Positions 6,478 to 14,420 of a stretch of DNA of 64,000 bases are shown here, piece by piece. Each line of letters opens with the position of its first letter. The stretch's first letter is position 1. The stretch is from CAJPPJ01 sp963536495 (lineage in GTDB: Bacteria > Bacillota_I > Bacilli_A > RF39 > UBA660), in contig CAUTAF010000004.1 in assembly GCA_963536495.1 (NCBI GenBank), positions 1 to 64,000 on the forward strand. Direction: 5' to 3'. The notes below the pieces were generated by a model. The model was not told the DNA's origin. It was given only the letters and a program-made list of their open reading frames with translations, and ran no database searches. Made by a program: the position numbers and the translations under genes.

Positions 6478-6742
6478 ATTATAACATAATATATATATTA
6501 TGTCAATATAATTCAAATAAATATTATACCATTTAGAATTAAAAATTACTTGAATTTTTTCTTTGAATATGATAATATATAGATGTAAATTTTACCAAGC
6601 AAATATTTATTGAAGTGCAATAAAATGATATTTTGAATGAATATTGAAAAATTTATAAAACACTTGGGAAAAATTATTAAAGAACATTGGGAATATTAAG
6701 AAAAGTAAGGGAATAGTATTTTAGAAGTGATGAAAAATCGTT
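6478..6742. promoter_or_regulatory. Divergent promoters and array D leader
   Basis: Leftward: TTGACA (6501-6506, complement), 17 bp, TATAAT (6478-6483, complement). Rightward: TTGAAT 6550-6555, 17 bp, TAATAT 6573-6578. The leader 6585-6742 carries ACCAAGCA early and CACTTGGG later, AACATTGGGAATATT and a final GATGAAAAATCGTT before the first repeat, as in copy B. Confidence 0.75.
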
Positions 6743-7147
6743 ATTAAAGAGTAACAAGATTTGTTTTTAAATTTGTTATTATATTTTTCTTCTAGGAACT
6801 CTCTTGCAATTAAAGAGTAACAAGATTTGTTTTTAAATCTATTGGCAGTAGTGATTTTTTTATTTTTATTAAAGAATAACAGGATATGTTTTTAAATAAT
6901 GGACTTGTAGATGAAACAATGGAAAGCTATAAAAATTAAAGAATAACAATATATGTTTTTAAATTTGATTTCTGCATAATCTTTATAGATGTACTTGCAT
7001 TAAAGAATAACAATATATGTTTTTAAATATATCTTCCCAAGCATTAGTTACATAGTAGATATATATTAAAGAATAACAGGATATGTTTTTAAAAAAATAA
7101 AGAGGCTATACGCCAATGCAAGAATTAAAGAATAACAGGATATATCA
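6743..7147 (+). CRISPR. CRISPR-like array D (7 repeats, 6 spacers)
   Basis: Repeats at 6743, 6809, 6868, 6935, 6999, 7065 and a tail-less copy at 7124. Spacers are 29-37 bp. Complements of several spacers are peptide-like: 6965-6998 gives KYIYKDYAEI, related to KYFYKDYANY from array B spacer 2943-2977 but on the opposite strand; 7029-7064 gives YIYYVTNAWED; 6773-6808 gives AREFLEEKYNN. Spacer 7095-7123 gives LALAYSLFI, possibly another Panacea-family sequence (shared AYSL). No near-exact match exists in the window. Ends with the same tract and terminator as array C. Confidence 0.85.
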
Positions 7148-7176
7148 AAAAAACATAAAACAGTAATACAAAATAA

Positions 7177-7206
7177 AAAAAGAGTAGTTTTTCTACTCTT
7201 TTATTT
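7177..7206 (+). terminator. Terminator of array D
   Basis: AAAGAGTAG, TTTTT loop, CTACTCTTT with flanking A and T runs, about 7177-7204; bidirectional with the leftward operon that ends at 7245. Confidence 0.8.
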
Positions 7207-7244
7207 TTTTAAATAATCAACCTTTTCATTACCTTAGAAACATT

Positions 7245-7427
7245 TCACTTCTTTCTGTTATTCTCATTTTTCCTCTCTTCCATTAGTCCTAAATACTCTT
7301 TTACAGAATTTCCTTGTTCTTCCCACTGTTTAGATAACTCACCATTAGGGTTTGTTACCACTTCAACTATTTCATCTTCGTGTTCCACCATAAACTGATT
7401 TATAAGACTTAATATTAATTTATTCAT
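7245..7427 (-). CDS. Small hypothetical protein, 60 residues
   Basis: The start is placed at ATG 7427 because it follows AGGAGAG at good spacing; the in-frame ATG at 7472 has no ribosome site. The product begins MNKLILSLINQFMVEHEDE and ends NNRKK. It is acidic in the middle and basic at the end, probably helical. No family recognised. It is the last gene of the operon starting at 9680. The complement of array D spacer 6773-6808 (AREFLEEKYNN) loosely resembles KEYL...EERKNENN here, but with gaps. Confidence 0.5.
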   Translation of the reverse strand: MNKLILSLINQFMVEHEDEIVEVVTNPNGELSKQWEEQGNSVKEYLGLMEERKNENNRKK

Positions 7428-7493
7428 TTTCCAATCTCTCCTGCCTTTACTCTTTCCCAAAATTCTTGCCATTTTTTTTATTTTTCATTTTTT

Positions 7494-8039
7494 TTATGGT
7501 AAATTTTGTATTTTTCCTCTAACAATAGCTAAAATATAAGTAAAATTTTCATTTATAATATCATTGTGGAGAATATTTGTTTCAAAAATATTTTCTTTTT
7601 TATAGATTTTTTTATATAAGTCAAAAAGTTCATTATTTGGTGAGTTTAAGAAATTTTTTAAGAATAATAATTTTTCTGAAGTCTTTATATGATTTTTCTT
7701 TAACTCATATAATAGTTTTAAAAAAACTTCTTCACTTATTTCACTATCTTTCACATAATTGATAAGTTCATCATTTTTTAATAATTGTAATAATTTTTCT
7801 TCTGTTAAAAACAGTTCAATTTCTTCTTTTAATAATTTGTTATTTGAAAGGTTTCTTAAAAAAATATTAGAATTATTAAAATTAGTAAAACCTAATTTAC
7901 TCAAATCATATTCTGAGAAAACAGTAAAAAATTTTAAAAAATCTTCAGTATTACTTATTTCAAAAATTGACTGTTTTATTTCCCATTTTCCTTTTTCAAA
8001 AATAAGTTTTGAAAAAGATAATTTGTAATTATTTTTCAT
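7494..8039 (-). CDS. Hypothetical protein, 181 residues
   Basis: An all-helical, lysine/glutamate/leucine-rich soluble protein with repeated short helices such as EEIELFLTEEKLLQLLKND and EEVFLKLLYELKKNH, suggesting a helical-repeat scaffold. No catalytic motif seen. ATG 8039 follows the same GAAAGGAATAAAAAAATG context as the next gene upstream (8434), as if the 5' ends were duplicated. Member of the 9680-7245 operon. Confidence 0.55.
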   Translation of the reverse strand: MKNNYKLSFSKLIFEKGKWEIKQSIFEISNTEDFLKFFTVFSEYDLSKLGFTNFNNSNIFLRNLSNNKLLKEEIELFLTEEKLLQLLKNDELINYVKDSEISEEVFLKLLYELKKNHIKTSEKLLFLKNFLNSPNNELFDLYKKIYKKENIFETNILHNDIINENFTYILAIVRGKIQNLP

Positions 8040-8113
8040 TTTTTTATTCCTTTCGTTTATTTTGGCTAAAAATAGACTTGCAAGTCCATTTTAACAACTT
8101 ATTTTTCAACTTA

Positions 8114-8434
8114 TTATATTTTTTCTTTTAATTCATTCAAAACTTTATCAAAATTATCAATATAATAACTAGCATTTGCTAATTCTTGAAAATTAATTTT
8201 TTCAAATCCTTTGTAATTCATTAAATTCCAATCTTCTGATTTTTTTAATGTTTTAGGGATTTTTGAAAAAATAAAAAACATTTCTCTTTCATTATCAAAA
8301 TTATAATATAAAGTAAAACTCTTATCTTTATAAATTACCTTTATTATTTTTTTAAAATCAAACTCCAATTTAATGCTTTTTATAATTTTATTTTTGAAAA
8401 TTTCAAGACATAATTCTATTTCAAGATTTCCCAT
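8114..8434 (-). CDS. Hypothetical protein, 106 residues
   Basis: Begins MGNLEIELCLEIF; mostly beta-strand N-terminal half (KVIYKDKSFTLYYNFD) and a helical C-terminus. No recognised family. Its ribosome site and start context duplicate that of the 7494-8039 gene. Member of the 9680-7245 operon, with a 17-bp gap to the upstream zinc-ribbon gene. Confidence 0.5.
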   Translation of the reverse strand: MGNLEIELCLEIFKNKIIKSIKLEFDFKKIIKVIYKDKSFTLYYNFDNEREMFFIFSKIPKTLKKSEDWNLMNYKGFEKINFQELANASYYIDNFDKVLNELKEKI

Positions 8435-8451
8435 TTTTTTATTCCTTTCAC

Positions 8452-8670
8452 TTATTTTTTATAATATCCACGCCACCAATATTCAAAATCACTATTCGGT
8501 TTATCACTATCGGCTTTATCTGTTATCTTTTCACCTTTATCATCAACAATATCAAATAAATCAGTGTAAAATGTGGCTTTTTTGCCACAATTTTCACATA
8601 TAAAATGATAATTATTTTTTACTTGCTTTGGATTATTAGCCAAAGAACCACAATATTTGCATTTGTACAT
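8452..8670 (-). CDS. Small zinc-ribbon protein
   Basis: 72 residues. CKYCGS at residues 4-9 and CENCGKK near 26-32 form two C-x2-C knuckles of a zinc ribbon. An acidic linker and an aromatic C-terminus (FEYWWRGYYKK) follow. Such small ribbons often bind nucleic acid or act as protein adaptors; the specific role is unknown. GGAAGTGA ribosome site before ATG 8670; 13-bp gap from the nucleotidyltransferase gene. Confidence 0.65.
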   Translation of the reverse strand: MYKCKYCGSLANNPKQVKNNYHFICENCGKKATFYTDLFDIVDDKGEKITDKADSDKPNSDFEYWWRGYYKK

Positions 8671-8683
8671 ATATTTTCACTTC

Positions 8684-9538
8684 CTATTTATTATCTAATT
8701 CTTTAATCCATTTGATATAAAACTCATTAATTTTTTTAAAATCAATAGCTTTATCTCTAAGTTCTTCGGCTACTTTTCTGTATTCATTAATTAAATCATC
8801 AATTAATTCATAATGGAAATCATATTCTTTTTCTGTCATTGTCAAATAAGAAGTTTTATCTGTTTCATCAGGTATAAAATTCTTTTTTGTTTCTAGTGCT
8901 TTTATTAAAAATTCTCTATATGTCAAATCACTATCTATAACTTTTAATTCTTTGAATTTCTTAGATTGAACTATTAAATATGCTAAATCTGTTGTTTCAG
9001 GATATTTATTTTCTCTAACAATGTATTCAGAAACTAATAAATGTCTGAAAACTGATAATAATTTCTTTGTGTTCATTTTTGTTTTATCGTTTTCAATAGT
9101 CATTTTTTTGAAATCAGTTAAAGCATTTCCTGTATAGTGAAACAAACATCTCTTAACAGAAAAATATTCAATAGACAACTCTTTAATTTGTTTTGCAATC
9201 TTTTCATATTTACTTTCTTTTAAATAGTTTATAGGACTGTTTATCCACTCTAAAATACTAGGATTAGATTTACTCAATAATTTCATAAATTTATCAAGTG
9301 AAAATCCTTTGTATTCTATGTTATTTACTTCATCTATAACTTCTATTGTATCTTTTTCTCTTCCAAGTCTAAGATAACTTTCTATTGTTTCTACATAAAG
9401 AAATCTTAAATCTATATCGCTGTTAGGACTTGCACAACCATAGGCATTACTACCATTATCAACAGCCATAATGATTTTTACATTGTGTTTATCTTCTATT
9501 TCTTTTAATCTTTTAGTTATCAATTCTTGATTTTTCAT
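8684..9538 (-). CDS. Predicted nucleotidyltransferase, RlaP / YcgL-like (DNA polymerase beta superfamily)
   Basis: 284 residues. The N-terminal motif NGSNAYGCASPNSDIDLRFL (about residues 29-48) is the G-S-x-A-Y-G-x-x-S-x-x-S-D-x-D active-site signature of the RlaP family, where the D-x-D aspartates bind metal. FSLDKFMKLLSKSNPSILEW then matches the family's conserved helix, and the C-terminal region is helical. Chemistry is inferred as nucleotidyl transfer to an unknown substrate; family members are common in phages and plasmids, and one is proposed to be linked to RNA ligation. AAAGGAG site before ATG 9538. Second gene of the 9680-7245 operon. Confidence 0.8.
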   Translation of the reverse strand: MKNQELITKRLKEIEDKHNVKIIMAVDNGSNAYGCASPNSDIDLRFLYVETIESYLRLGREKDTIEVIDEVNNIEYKGFSLDKFMKLLSKSNPSILEWINSPINYLKESKYEKIAKQIKELSIEYFSVKRCLFHYTGNALTDFKKMTIENDKTKMNTKKLLSVFRHLLVSEYIVRENKYPETTDLAYLIVQSKKFKELKVIDSDLTYREFLIKALETKKNFIPDETDKTSYLTMTEKEYDFHYELIDDLINEYRKVAEELRDKAIDFKKINEFYIKWIKELDNK

Positions 9539-9566
9539 TTTTTAAACTCCTTTTTTTAAAACATCT

Positions 9567-9680
9567 TTATTTTTGTTTTCTAATATTGTCAAACATTGTG
9601 TTTATTGAAGAAATTGTAAAAATTACAGGAACAACCAAAACTAAAACTATCAATAATATTACTAAAACATTGTTCAACAT
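9567..9680 (-). CDS. Very small single-span membrane protein
   Basis: 37 residues from ATG 9680, which follows AAAGGAG by seven bases. The sequence is almost entirely one hydrophobic segment (NVLVILLIVLVLVVPVIFTI) with a polar tail ending NIRKQK. It is first in the operon behind TTGACA-17-TATAAT (9719-9747). Similar tiny membrane proteins occur at 522-671, 28668-28766 and 57227-57385. Function unknown; small membrane toxins or membrane-protein regulators are possibilities. Confidence 0.6.
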   Translation of the reverse strand: MLNNVLVILLIVLVLVVPVIFTISSINTMFDNIRKQK

Positions 9681-9718
9681 AACATTTCTCCTTTTCTTTA
9701 TCTGATTTTTATATTTAT

Positions 9719-9747
9719 ATTATACCATATAAATACTTGTTTGTCAA
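9719..9747 (-). promoter_or_regulatory. Promoter of the 9680-7245 operon
   Basis: On the complement: TTGACA (9742-9747), 17 bp, TATAAT (9719-9724) with the extended TGG. Just upstream (9751-9769) is a small AAAGGAC/GTCCTTT hairpin. Confidence 0.75.
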
Positions 9748-9793
9748 TCAAAAAGGACTTTGTTGTCCTTTGAAATTTATTCCTAATAAATTT

Positions 9794-9836
9794 ATAAAAA
9801 AAAAGATGTTTACAACTAAGTAAGTTCTAAACATCA
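9794..9836 (-). terminator. Terminator after the 9849-11639 gene
   Basis: GATGTTTA (9804-9811 region) and TAAACATC (about 9829-9836) form an 8-bp stem; on the leftward transcript it is followed by a U-run (A-run 9795-9803 on +). Confidence 0.65.
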
Positions 9837-9848
9837 ATTTTTAATTTT

Positions 9849-11639
9849 TTAAAATTCTATTCCAAAATCTTCTTTTTCCTTAAATTTATCTTCAACTTCA
9901 ACTTCTTTAAAACTTTCTTTAGTAAGATTGTATTTTTTATCAAAATCTCTTTCGTAACAATTTTCATATTTGTTTGCATTGAAGTTTTTTAATGTATCGT
10001 TTAACTTTTCATCACTGATATTTATATTGTAATTTTGTAAATCTTTTTCTATTAATTTCAAAAGTTTATCATTTGGATTTAATTTAACTTCTATATCTGT
10101 TCTATTAGTTTTTTCAACTTCTTTTTCTTTAAAATTACTTTTATTTTTGAAAAAATCAGGTTCTTCTTCGTTTAACATTAAAGCAATTCTATCTTTTATG
10201 AATTTATTTTCTAATTTGATAGTTCCTGTTTCTTCACTTGAATATTTGCTATTTAGAATGAAAAAATTGTTTCTTTGTTTTTCATTTGTTGAAACAACTT
10301 TATCTACAAATTCATTTACTTCTTCCATAGAATTTGATTTCTTTGCTTTTAAATATTCTTTTATATTTTTTTTATATTCTTCTTCGTTAAAATTACTTTC
10401 ATTTGCAAACTCTTTAATTCTTTCTTTTCCATTTATAGTTACAAGTGTTAGTTCATCTTTAAAACTTTCATCTTGTTTTTTCACTCTGTCCTCTAAATAA
10501 TTATCTATATTTTTATTGTTTAAAATTCTGTTTTCAAATAGATAATCCCCTTTTTCTTTAACAAAATCCTTTATATTAGTGTCAGTATCTAACTCAAAGA
10601 AAATATTTGCTTTTATATCTCCTAAAGTATCTTCAAAAGTTTCTTGTTCTTTCATAAAATTAAGTTTTGAGTAATCTAGTTGATTTTCTTTTTCAAGATA
10701 TTCCATTTTTTGATAAAATTTAGGAGTTTCAGAAAAAATAACCTTTTCTTTTTCACTGCTATATTGCAATCCTGTATTTTTTTCTCTTCCACTATTATAA
10801 GTTTCAACATAATCTTCCATTGTTAGTATTCTATTTATTTCAGCTATATTTTTATCAGTTTCAACTCCTGAAAGTTCAAATTTTTCATTACCTTTGTCTA
10901 CAACAATATGAGTTTCAACTTCATATCCTTTACTGATATAACTGAATTTAAAATCTTCTTCAATGCTTAAATCATAATCTCTTTCTAAATATTCATCATC
11001 ATATTTTTCTTTAATTTTATTTTCAAGAGATTTATTTCCTTTTATACTTTCTTTTACTTCATCTAATAGCTGTTTTTTTAATTCTTTATAATCGTTTGAT
11101 ATAAATTCTTTATTTTCTGTTACAACTTTAAATTCGGTATCATTATCGCTTTTAACAATAGTAAAACAAAAATCTTTATCAACATCTTTTATTAAATCTA
11201 AAGTTTTATTAAATTCCTTTTCGCTTTCATATTGCTTTGAAAGTTTTTCTCTATTTAATTCAAAAGAAGTAGAATATATATCGTTTTCGTTTTCTTCTAA
11301 AAAATCTAAAAATGTATCTATATTTTTTTCAAGTTTTTTTTGATTTGGCTTAAAATCATTTTCTTCTTCAAAAACTTTTTCATATTTTAATTTAGATAAT
11401 TTATCAGAAATTTCTTCATCAACAGCATTATAATTTTGAATAACCATAGCTTTATTAGTTCTTCTTACTAAATCTTCCATTCTGTCAAAAGTCTTAATGA
11501 AATTACTATAAGAACTTTCAGAAAACATCTTATCCGTACTTAAACTATTATCTTCTTCAACTGTTTTTATTAAAAATTTTTCTTTTAAGCTATCTATTCT
11601 TTTATCTTTCTTAGTTGTATTTTTTTCTAATTTTTCCAT
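9849..11639 (-). CDS. Large charged protein of the Phe-tail family
   Basis: About 596 residues, soluble, lysine/glutamate-rich and mostly helical. It ends EDFGIEF, the acidic-hydrophobic-x-Phe tail shared with the paralogues at 33465-55394. Modules: FCFTIVKSDNDTEFKVVTE near 165, FKFSYISKGYEVETHIV near 240, and a degenerate KERIKEFANESNFNEEEYKKNI near 400. The start is uncertain. GTG 11684 lies inside the upstream terminator stem, so ATG 11639 behind GGTGG is preferred; ATG 11651 is also possible. It follows the transfer operon but is separated from it by the hairpin 11672-11709. Function unknown; accessory transfer, DNA-binding or secreted roles are all open. Confidence 0.6.
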   Translation of the reverse strand: MEKLEKNTTKKDKRIDSLKEKFLIKTVEEDNSLSTDKMFSESSYSNFIKTFDRMEDLVRRTNKAMVIQNYNAVDEEISDKLSKLKYEKVFEEENDFKPNQKKLEKNIDTFLDFLEENENDIYSTSFELNREKLSKQYESEKEFNKTLDLIKDVDKDFCFTIVKSDNDTEFKVVTENKEFISNDYKELKKQLLDEVKESIKGNKSLENKIKEKYDDEYLERDYDLSIEEDFKFSYISKGYEVETHIVVDKGNEKFELSGVETDKNIAEINRILTMEDYVETYNSGREKNTGLQYSSEKEKVIFSETPKFYQKMEYLEKENQLDYSKLNFMKEQETFEDTLGDIKANIFFELDTDTNIKDFVKEKGDYLFENRILNNKNIDNYLEDRVKKQDESFKDELTLVTINGKERIKEFANESNFNEEEYKKNIKEYLKAKKSNSMEEVNEFVDKVVSTNEKQRNNFFILNSKYSSEETGTIKLENKFIKDRIALMLNEEEPDFFKNKSNFKEKEVEKTNRTDIEVKLNPNDKLLKLIEKDLQNYNINISDEKLNDTLKNFNANKYENCYERDFDKKYNLTKESFKEVEVEDKFKEKEDFGIEF

Positions 11640-11671
11640 TTTTTCCACCATTACCTTTTTTATTTTTTTTA

Positions 11672-11709
11672 AAAAATCACTCACTACTTTATAAAATAAT
11701 GAGTGATTT
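11672..11709 (-). terminator. Hairpin between the transfer operon and the 9849-11639 gene
   Basis: AAATCACTCA and TGAGTGATTT are perfect 10-bp complements spaced by about 16 bases. On the leftward transcript the stem is followed by TTTTTT, a normal terminator just after the 11722-14406 gene. Confidence 0.75.
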
Positions 11710-11721
11710 CTATGTAAACTT

Positions 11722-14406
11722 TTAATATTGTCTTTTAAATTTTACTAAGTATTCAGGATTTTTTATGATTTCTTTTGCTTGATTAGTTTCAGTTTTCATA
11801 CTCTTAGAATTAGCATTTGCAACAATTTGTTCCATATCTTTTAATTGTATTTCTAATTCCATATCAGCTAAAATCATTCTTTCAATTTCTTCAGTTCTCT
11901 TAGAATTGATAATATTCTTAGATATAAGTCCAATTTCTTCTCTTGTTTGAGAAGTAATAAGTGCCATTGCTTGATATAATCTCTTTAAATTCATAGCATT
12001 TCTTTCTTGACTTTCTTCAGTGCCATCATTATCATTTAAGTGTTTCTTTACATACTCAACAGCGTCTATCATTGTCTTAAATCTTGCACCCTGATTTCCT
12101 AAGTTTCTGTTTAATTGTTCTATAACCATTAGTCTTCTTTTTAATAAGATGTCTAATCTTTTCTTAGCCTCTACCATTTTATTTGTATCACTACCAAAAG
12201 CCTTAGAAAGTAATTCATTTTTCTTTTTTCTTTGTTCTCTTGTTAGTTTCTTAAATTTTTCAGGATTGTTCCTAGCCTCATTTTCAAACATTTCAGCTTT
12301 GAAGTTTGCATAATAGCTATCAAAGGCTTGTTCAAAAACTAAATCGTTATAATATGCGTTTTGCCAATCTCTAAAAGCATTATGTTCATTCTTAACAGCA
12401 TTAGCTATTTTTTCTATTTCGGCTCTTTCTTTATATAACTTCTTTCTTTTGTCTTGATTTTCATTTATATAATCGTGATTATCTTCTGCCATTAAATAAC
12501 TATTTCCTGCATTTAATAAATCTTTTACATTTTCTGATTTAGCTTTATTTATTATATTACTTTCAGCTGTTCTACCTTGTTTTGTTTCATCTTTTTCAAA
12601 TCCTGTCAAGTGAGTTGTACCCATTTCTGCCATTTGTGTATCGTAAGCCTCTTGTAAGACTTTTACACTATCTTCTGCCATTTTACTATACTTCTTTTCT
12701 GTTTCAAAGTAAGTATTTTGTAAAACTTTTGAAGTTAAAATTGGGTCTGATTTACCCTCACTATTAAAAGTACCTGTTGAATTTCCATAGTATTCTATCC
12801 ATATTTTTCTAGGTGCTTTATATACAAGTGCTGAATATCCACCTTTTGTTACAGTTGTATTAGATACAGTTGCACCTACTCCTAAAGACGCCTCTCCTGT
12901 TGATACAAGATTACTTGCTTTTATAACTTGAGCCATTTTTGTTGCCTCAAATTGTGTCTTTAGTTGAGTTTCAGCTTGTACTCTTGGAATTGCTTTCAAG
13001 ATAGTTGCGTTTTTCTCATTTGCATTTTCATCATCTTCATTAAAAATAAATGGTGCATTTGAGAACGCTGTTTTTTGGACGCTATCTTTAGCAACTTTAG
13101 GTTTTTTATATCCGATAACATTTCCATCTGTACTATCTTTTGGTTTCCCTGTTAAAGCCTCTTTAAAGTTATCTACAAATATTTCTTTTGTTTCTCTATG
13201 GAATTTTTCATTTTCCTTATATTTTTTATCAGCTGGATTACTTTCGTCTTCTTGAAATCCTAATGGTGTATTTTCAAGGAAAACTTTATCGACATTATAT
13301 CTTTCAAAAGGTCTTGTCATATCAGGTGTTGATTTCCCAATAGGTACTCCTGTTGTTACAACTTTCTTTCCAACAGGTGTTGCTTGATACGATAAATTTT
13401 TAACATAATCATTTCTTGCTATAATTTCATCTGCTAATAAGTATCCTAATTCATAAGAAGTTGAATTGATAGCGTTTCTTATTTTTCTTTCTGCTATCAT
13501 ATCCCATTCATTAATAAATCCCTCTACCATTTCAGCTTTTTGAATACCTTTTTCAATACCACTATTTTTAGCATATTTATTTAATGTCTTCAATATGTCT
13601 TTAGACTTAACATAAACATTTCCTATCTTAACAAGCAAGTTTCCATTATCATCTCTTAACATATCATTTATATCATAACCTGCACCTACAAGAGCGTCTA
13701 TATCTTGTTTAAATTGTCCTATCTTGTCTGTTCCTGTTAAGATAAATTTATTTACTTTTGCGTCTGCCTCTTTTACTTTATCTACTGCTTGATTTATTTT
13801 TTCTTCAAGTTTATTAACTCCAAGTTTATCATAAATCTTATTTATTAATTTATTTTCAAAATCATCTGCTTTTCCTACTGCTTTTTCGACTATATGAGTT
13901 ACATTTTTCTCAACTTCTGATACAGCCTTTTTTGCAATTTTTACAAGTGGGGGTACTATAACTTTACTTGTTATATGAACTACAAATACATTCGTTCCTA
14001 CTCCACCAAAGTTCATACTACCTTTCCATTTATTAGCATAGTCTTGCATAGCTTTTAATCTATCATTTACTGCTCCATCTAATTTTCCAATTTTTCTCCA
14101 TTTTCTCCAACTGAAATTCCTTTCAAATACAGCTTTACTTTTTTCAGTTGCACCTCTTACTCTATCTAGTTGTTCTCTTACAGGCGACATAGCATTATTA
14201 TATTTATCAGCAATACCATTTATATCACCTAAATTAAAATTACCTATATTTATATTAGTAAAATCTCCTACACCTTGATATTTACTAGGATTACTTGGAT
14301 TATCATAACTTGGTTTACTTGATTTAGCTTGTAAAGGAATAGCCAAAAGAATAGACAATACTAACAATTTTAATTTAAAATTTTTTGTAAAATTTTTTGT
14401 TTTCAA
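11722..14406 (-). CDS. Large exported coiled-coil protein of the putative transfer operon
   Basis: About 894 residues from TTG 14406 (MKTKNF...). The in-frame GTG at 14415 overlaps the AAAAGGAG ribosome site and cannot be the start. Signal peptide: basic N-terminus, hydrophobic LLVLSILLAIPLQA, cut near ALA-like QAKS. The mature protein is long, charged and helical, with one mildly hydrophobic stretch (NVFVVHITSKVIVPPLV) near residue 145; no catalytic motif. Last of four consecutive signal-peptide genes downstream of VirB4, so a periplasmic or surface part of the conjugation channel or a mating-contact protein is inferred. Not assignable to a VirB subunit by sequence alone. Confidence 0.65.
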   Translation of the reverse strand: MKTKNFTKNFKLKLLVLSILLAIPLQAKSSKPSYDNPSNPSKYQGVGDFTNINIGNFNLGDINGIADKYNNAMSPVREQLDRVRGATEKSKAVFERNFSWRKWRKIGKLDGAVNDRLKAMQDYANKWKGSMNFGGVGTNVFVVHITSKVIVPPLVKIAKKAVSEVEKNVTHIVEKAVGKADDFENKLINKIYDKLGVNKLEEKINQAVDKVKEADAKVNKFILTGTDKIGQFKQDIDALVGAGYDINDMLRDDNGNLLVKIGNVYVKSKDILKTLNKYAKNSGIEKGIQKAEMVEGFINEWDMIAERKIRNAINSTSYELGYLLADEIIARNDYVKNLSYQATPVGKKVVTTGVPIGKSTPDMTRPFERYNVDKVFLENTPLGFQEDESNPADKKYKENEKFHRETKEIFVDNFKEALTGKPKDSTDGNVIGYKKPKVAKDSVQKTAFSNAPFIFNEDDENANEKNATILKAIPRVQAETQLKTQFEATKMAQVIKASNLVSTGEASLGVGATVSNTTVTKGGYSALVYKAPRKIWIEYYGNSTGTFNSEGKSDPILTSKVLQNTYFETEKKYSKMAEDSVKVLQEAYDTQMAEMGTTHLTGFEKDETKQGRTAESNIINKAKSENVKDLLNAGNSYLMAEDNHDYINENQDKRKKLYKERAEIEKIANAVKNEHNAFRDWQNAYYNDLVFEQAFDSYYANFKAEMFENEARNNPEKFKKLTREQRKKKNELLSKAFGSDTNKMVEAKKRLDILLKRRLMVIEQLNRNLGNQGARFKTMIDAVEYVKKHLNDNDGTEESQERNAMNLKRLYQAMALITSQTREEIGLISKNIINSKRTEEIERMILADMELEIQLKDMEQIVANANSKSMKTETNQAKEIIKNPEYLVKFKRQY

Positions 14407-14420
14407 TTTTACCACTCCTT

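Noticed and set aside
7427..7472. Upstream ATG of the 7245 gene as start
   Set aside because: No ribosome site; AGGAGAG lies just before the internal ATG at 7427.
2547..8590. Array B spacer 2547-2581 against the zinc-ribbon gene near 8571
   Set aside because: Only about a ten-base common stretch (ATGTGGCTTT) with no agreement beyond it; expected by chance in such AT-rich sequence.
11722..14406. Large exported protein as a TrbL/VirB6 channel protein
   Set aside because: It lacks the multiple membrane segments of that family.
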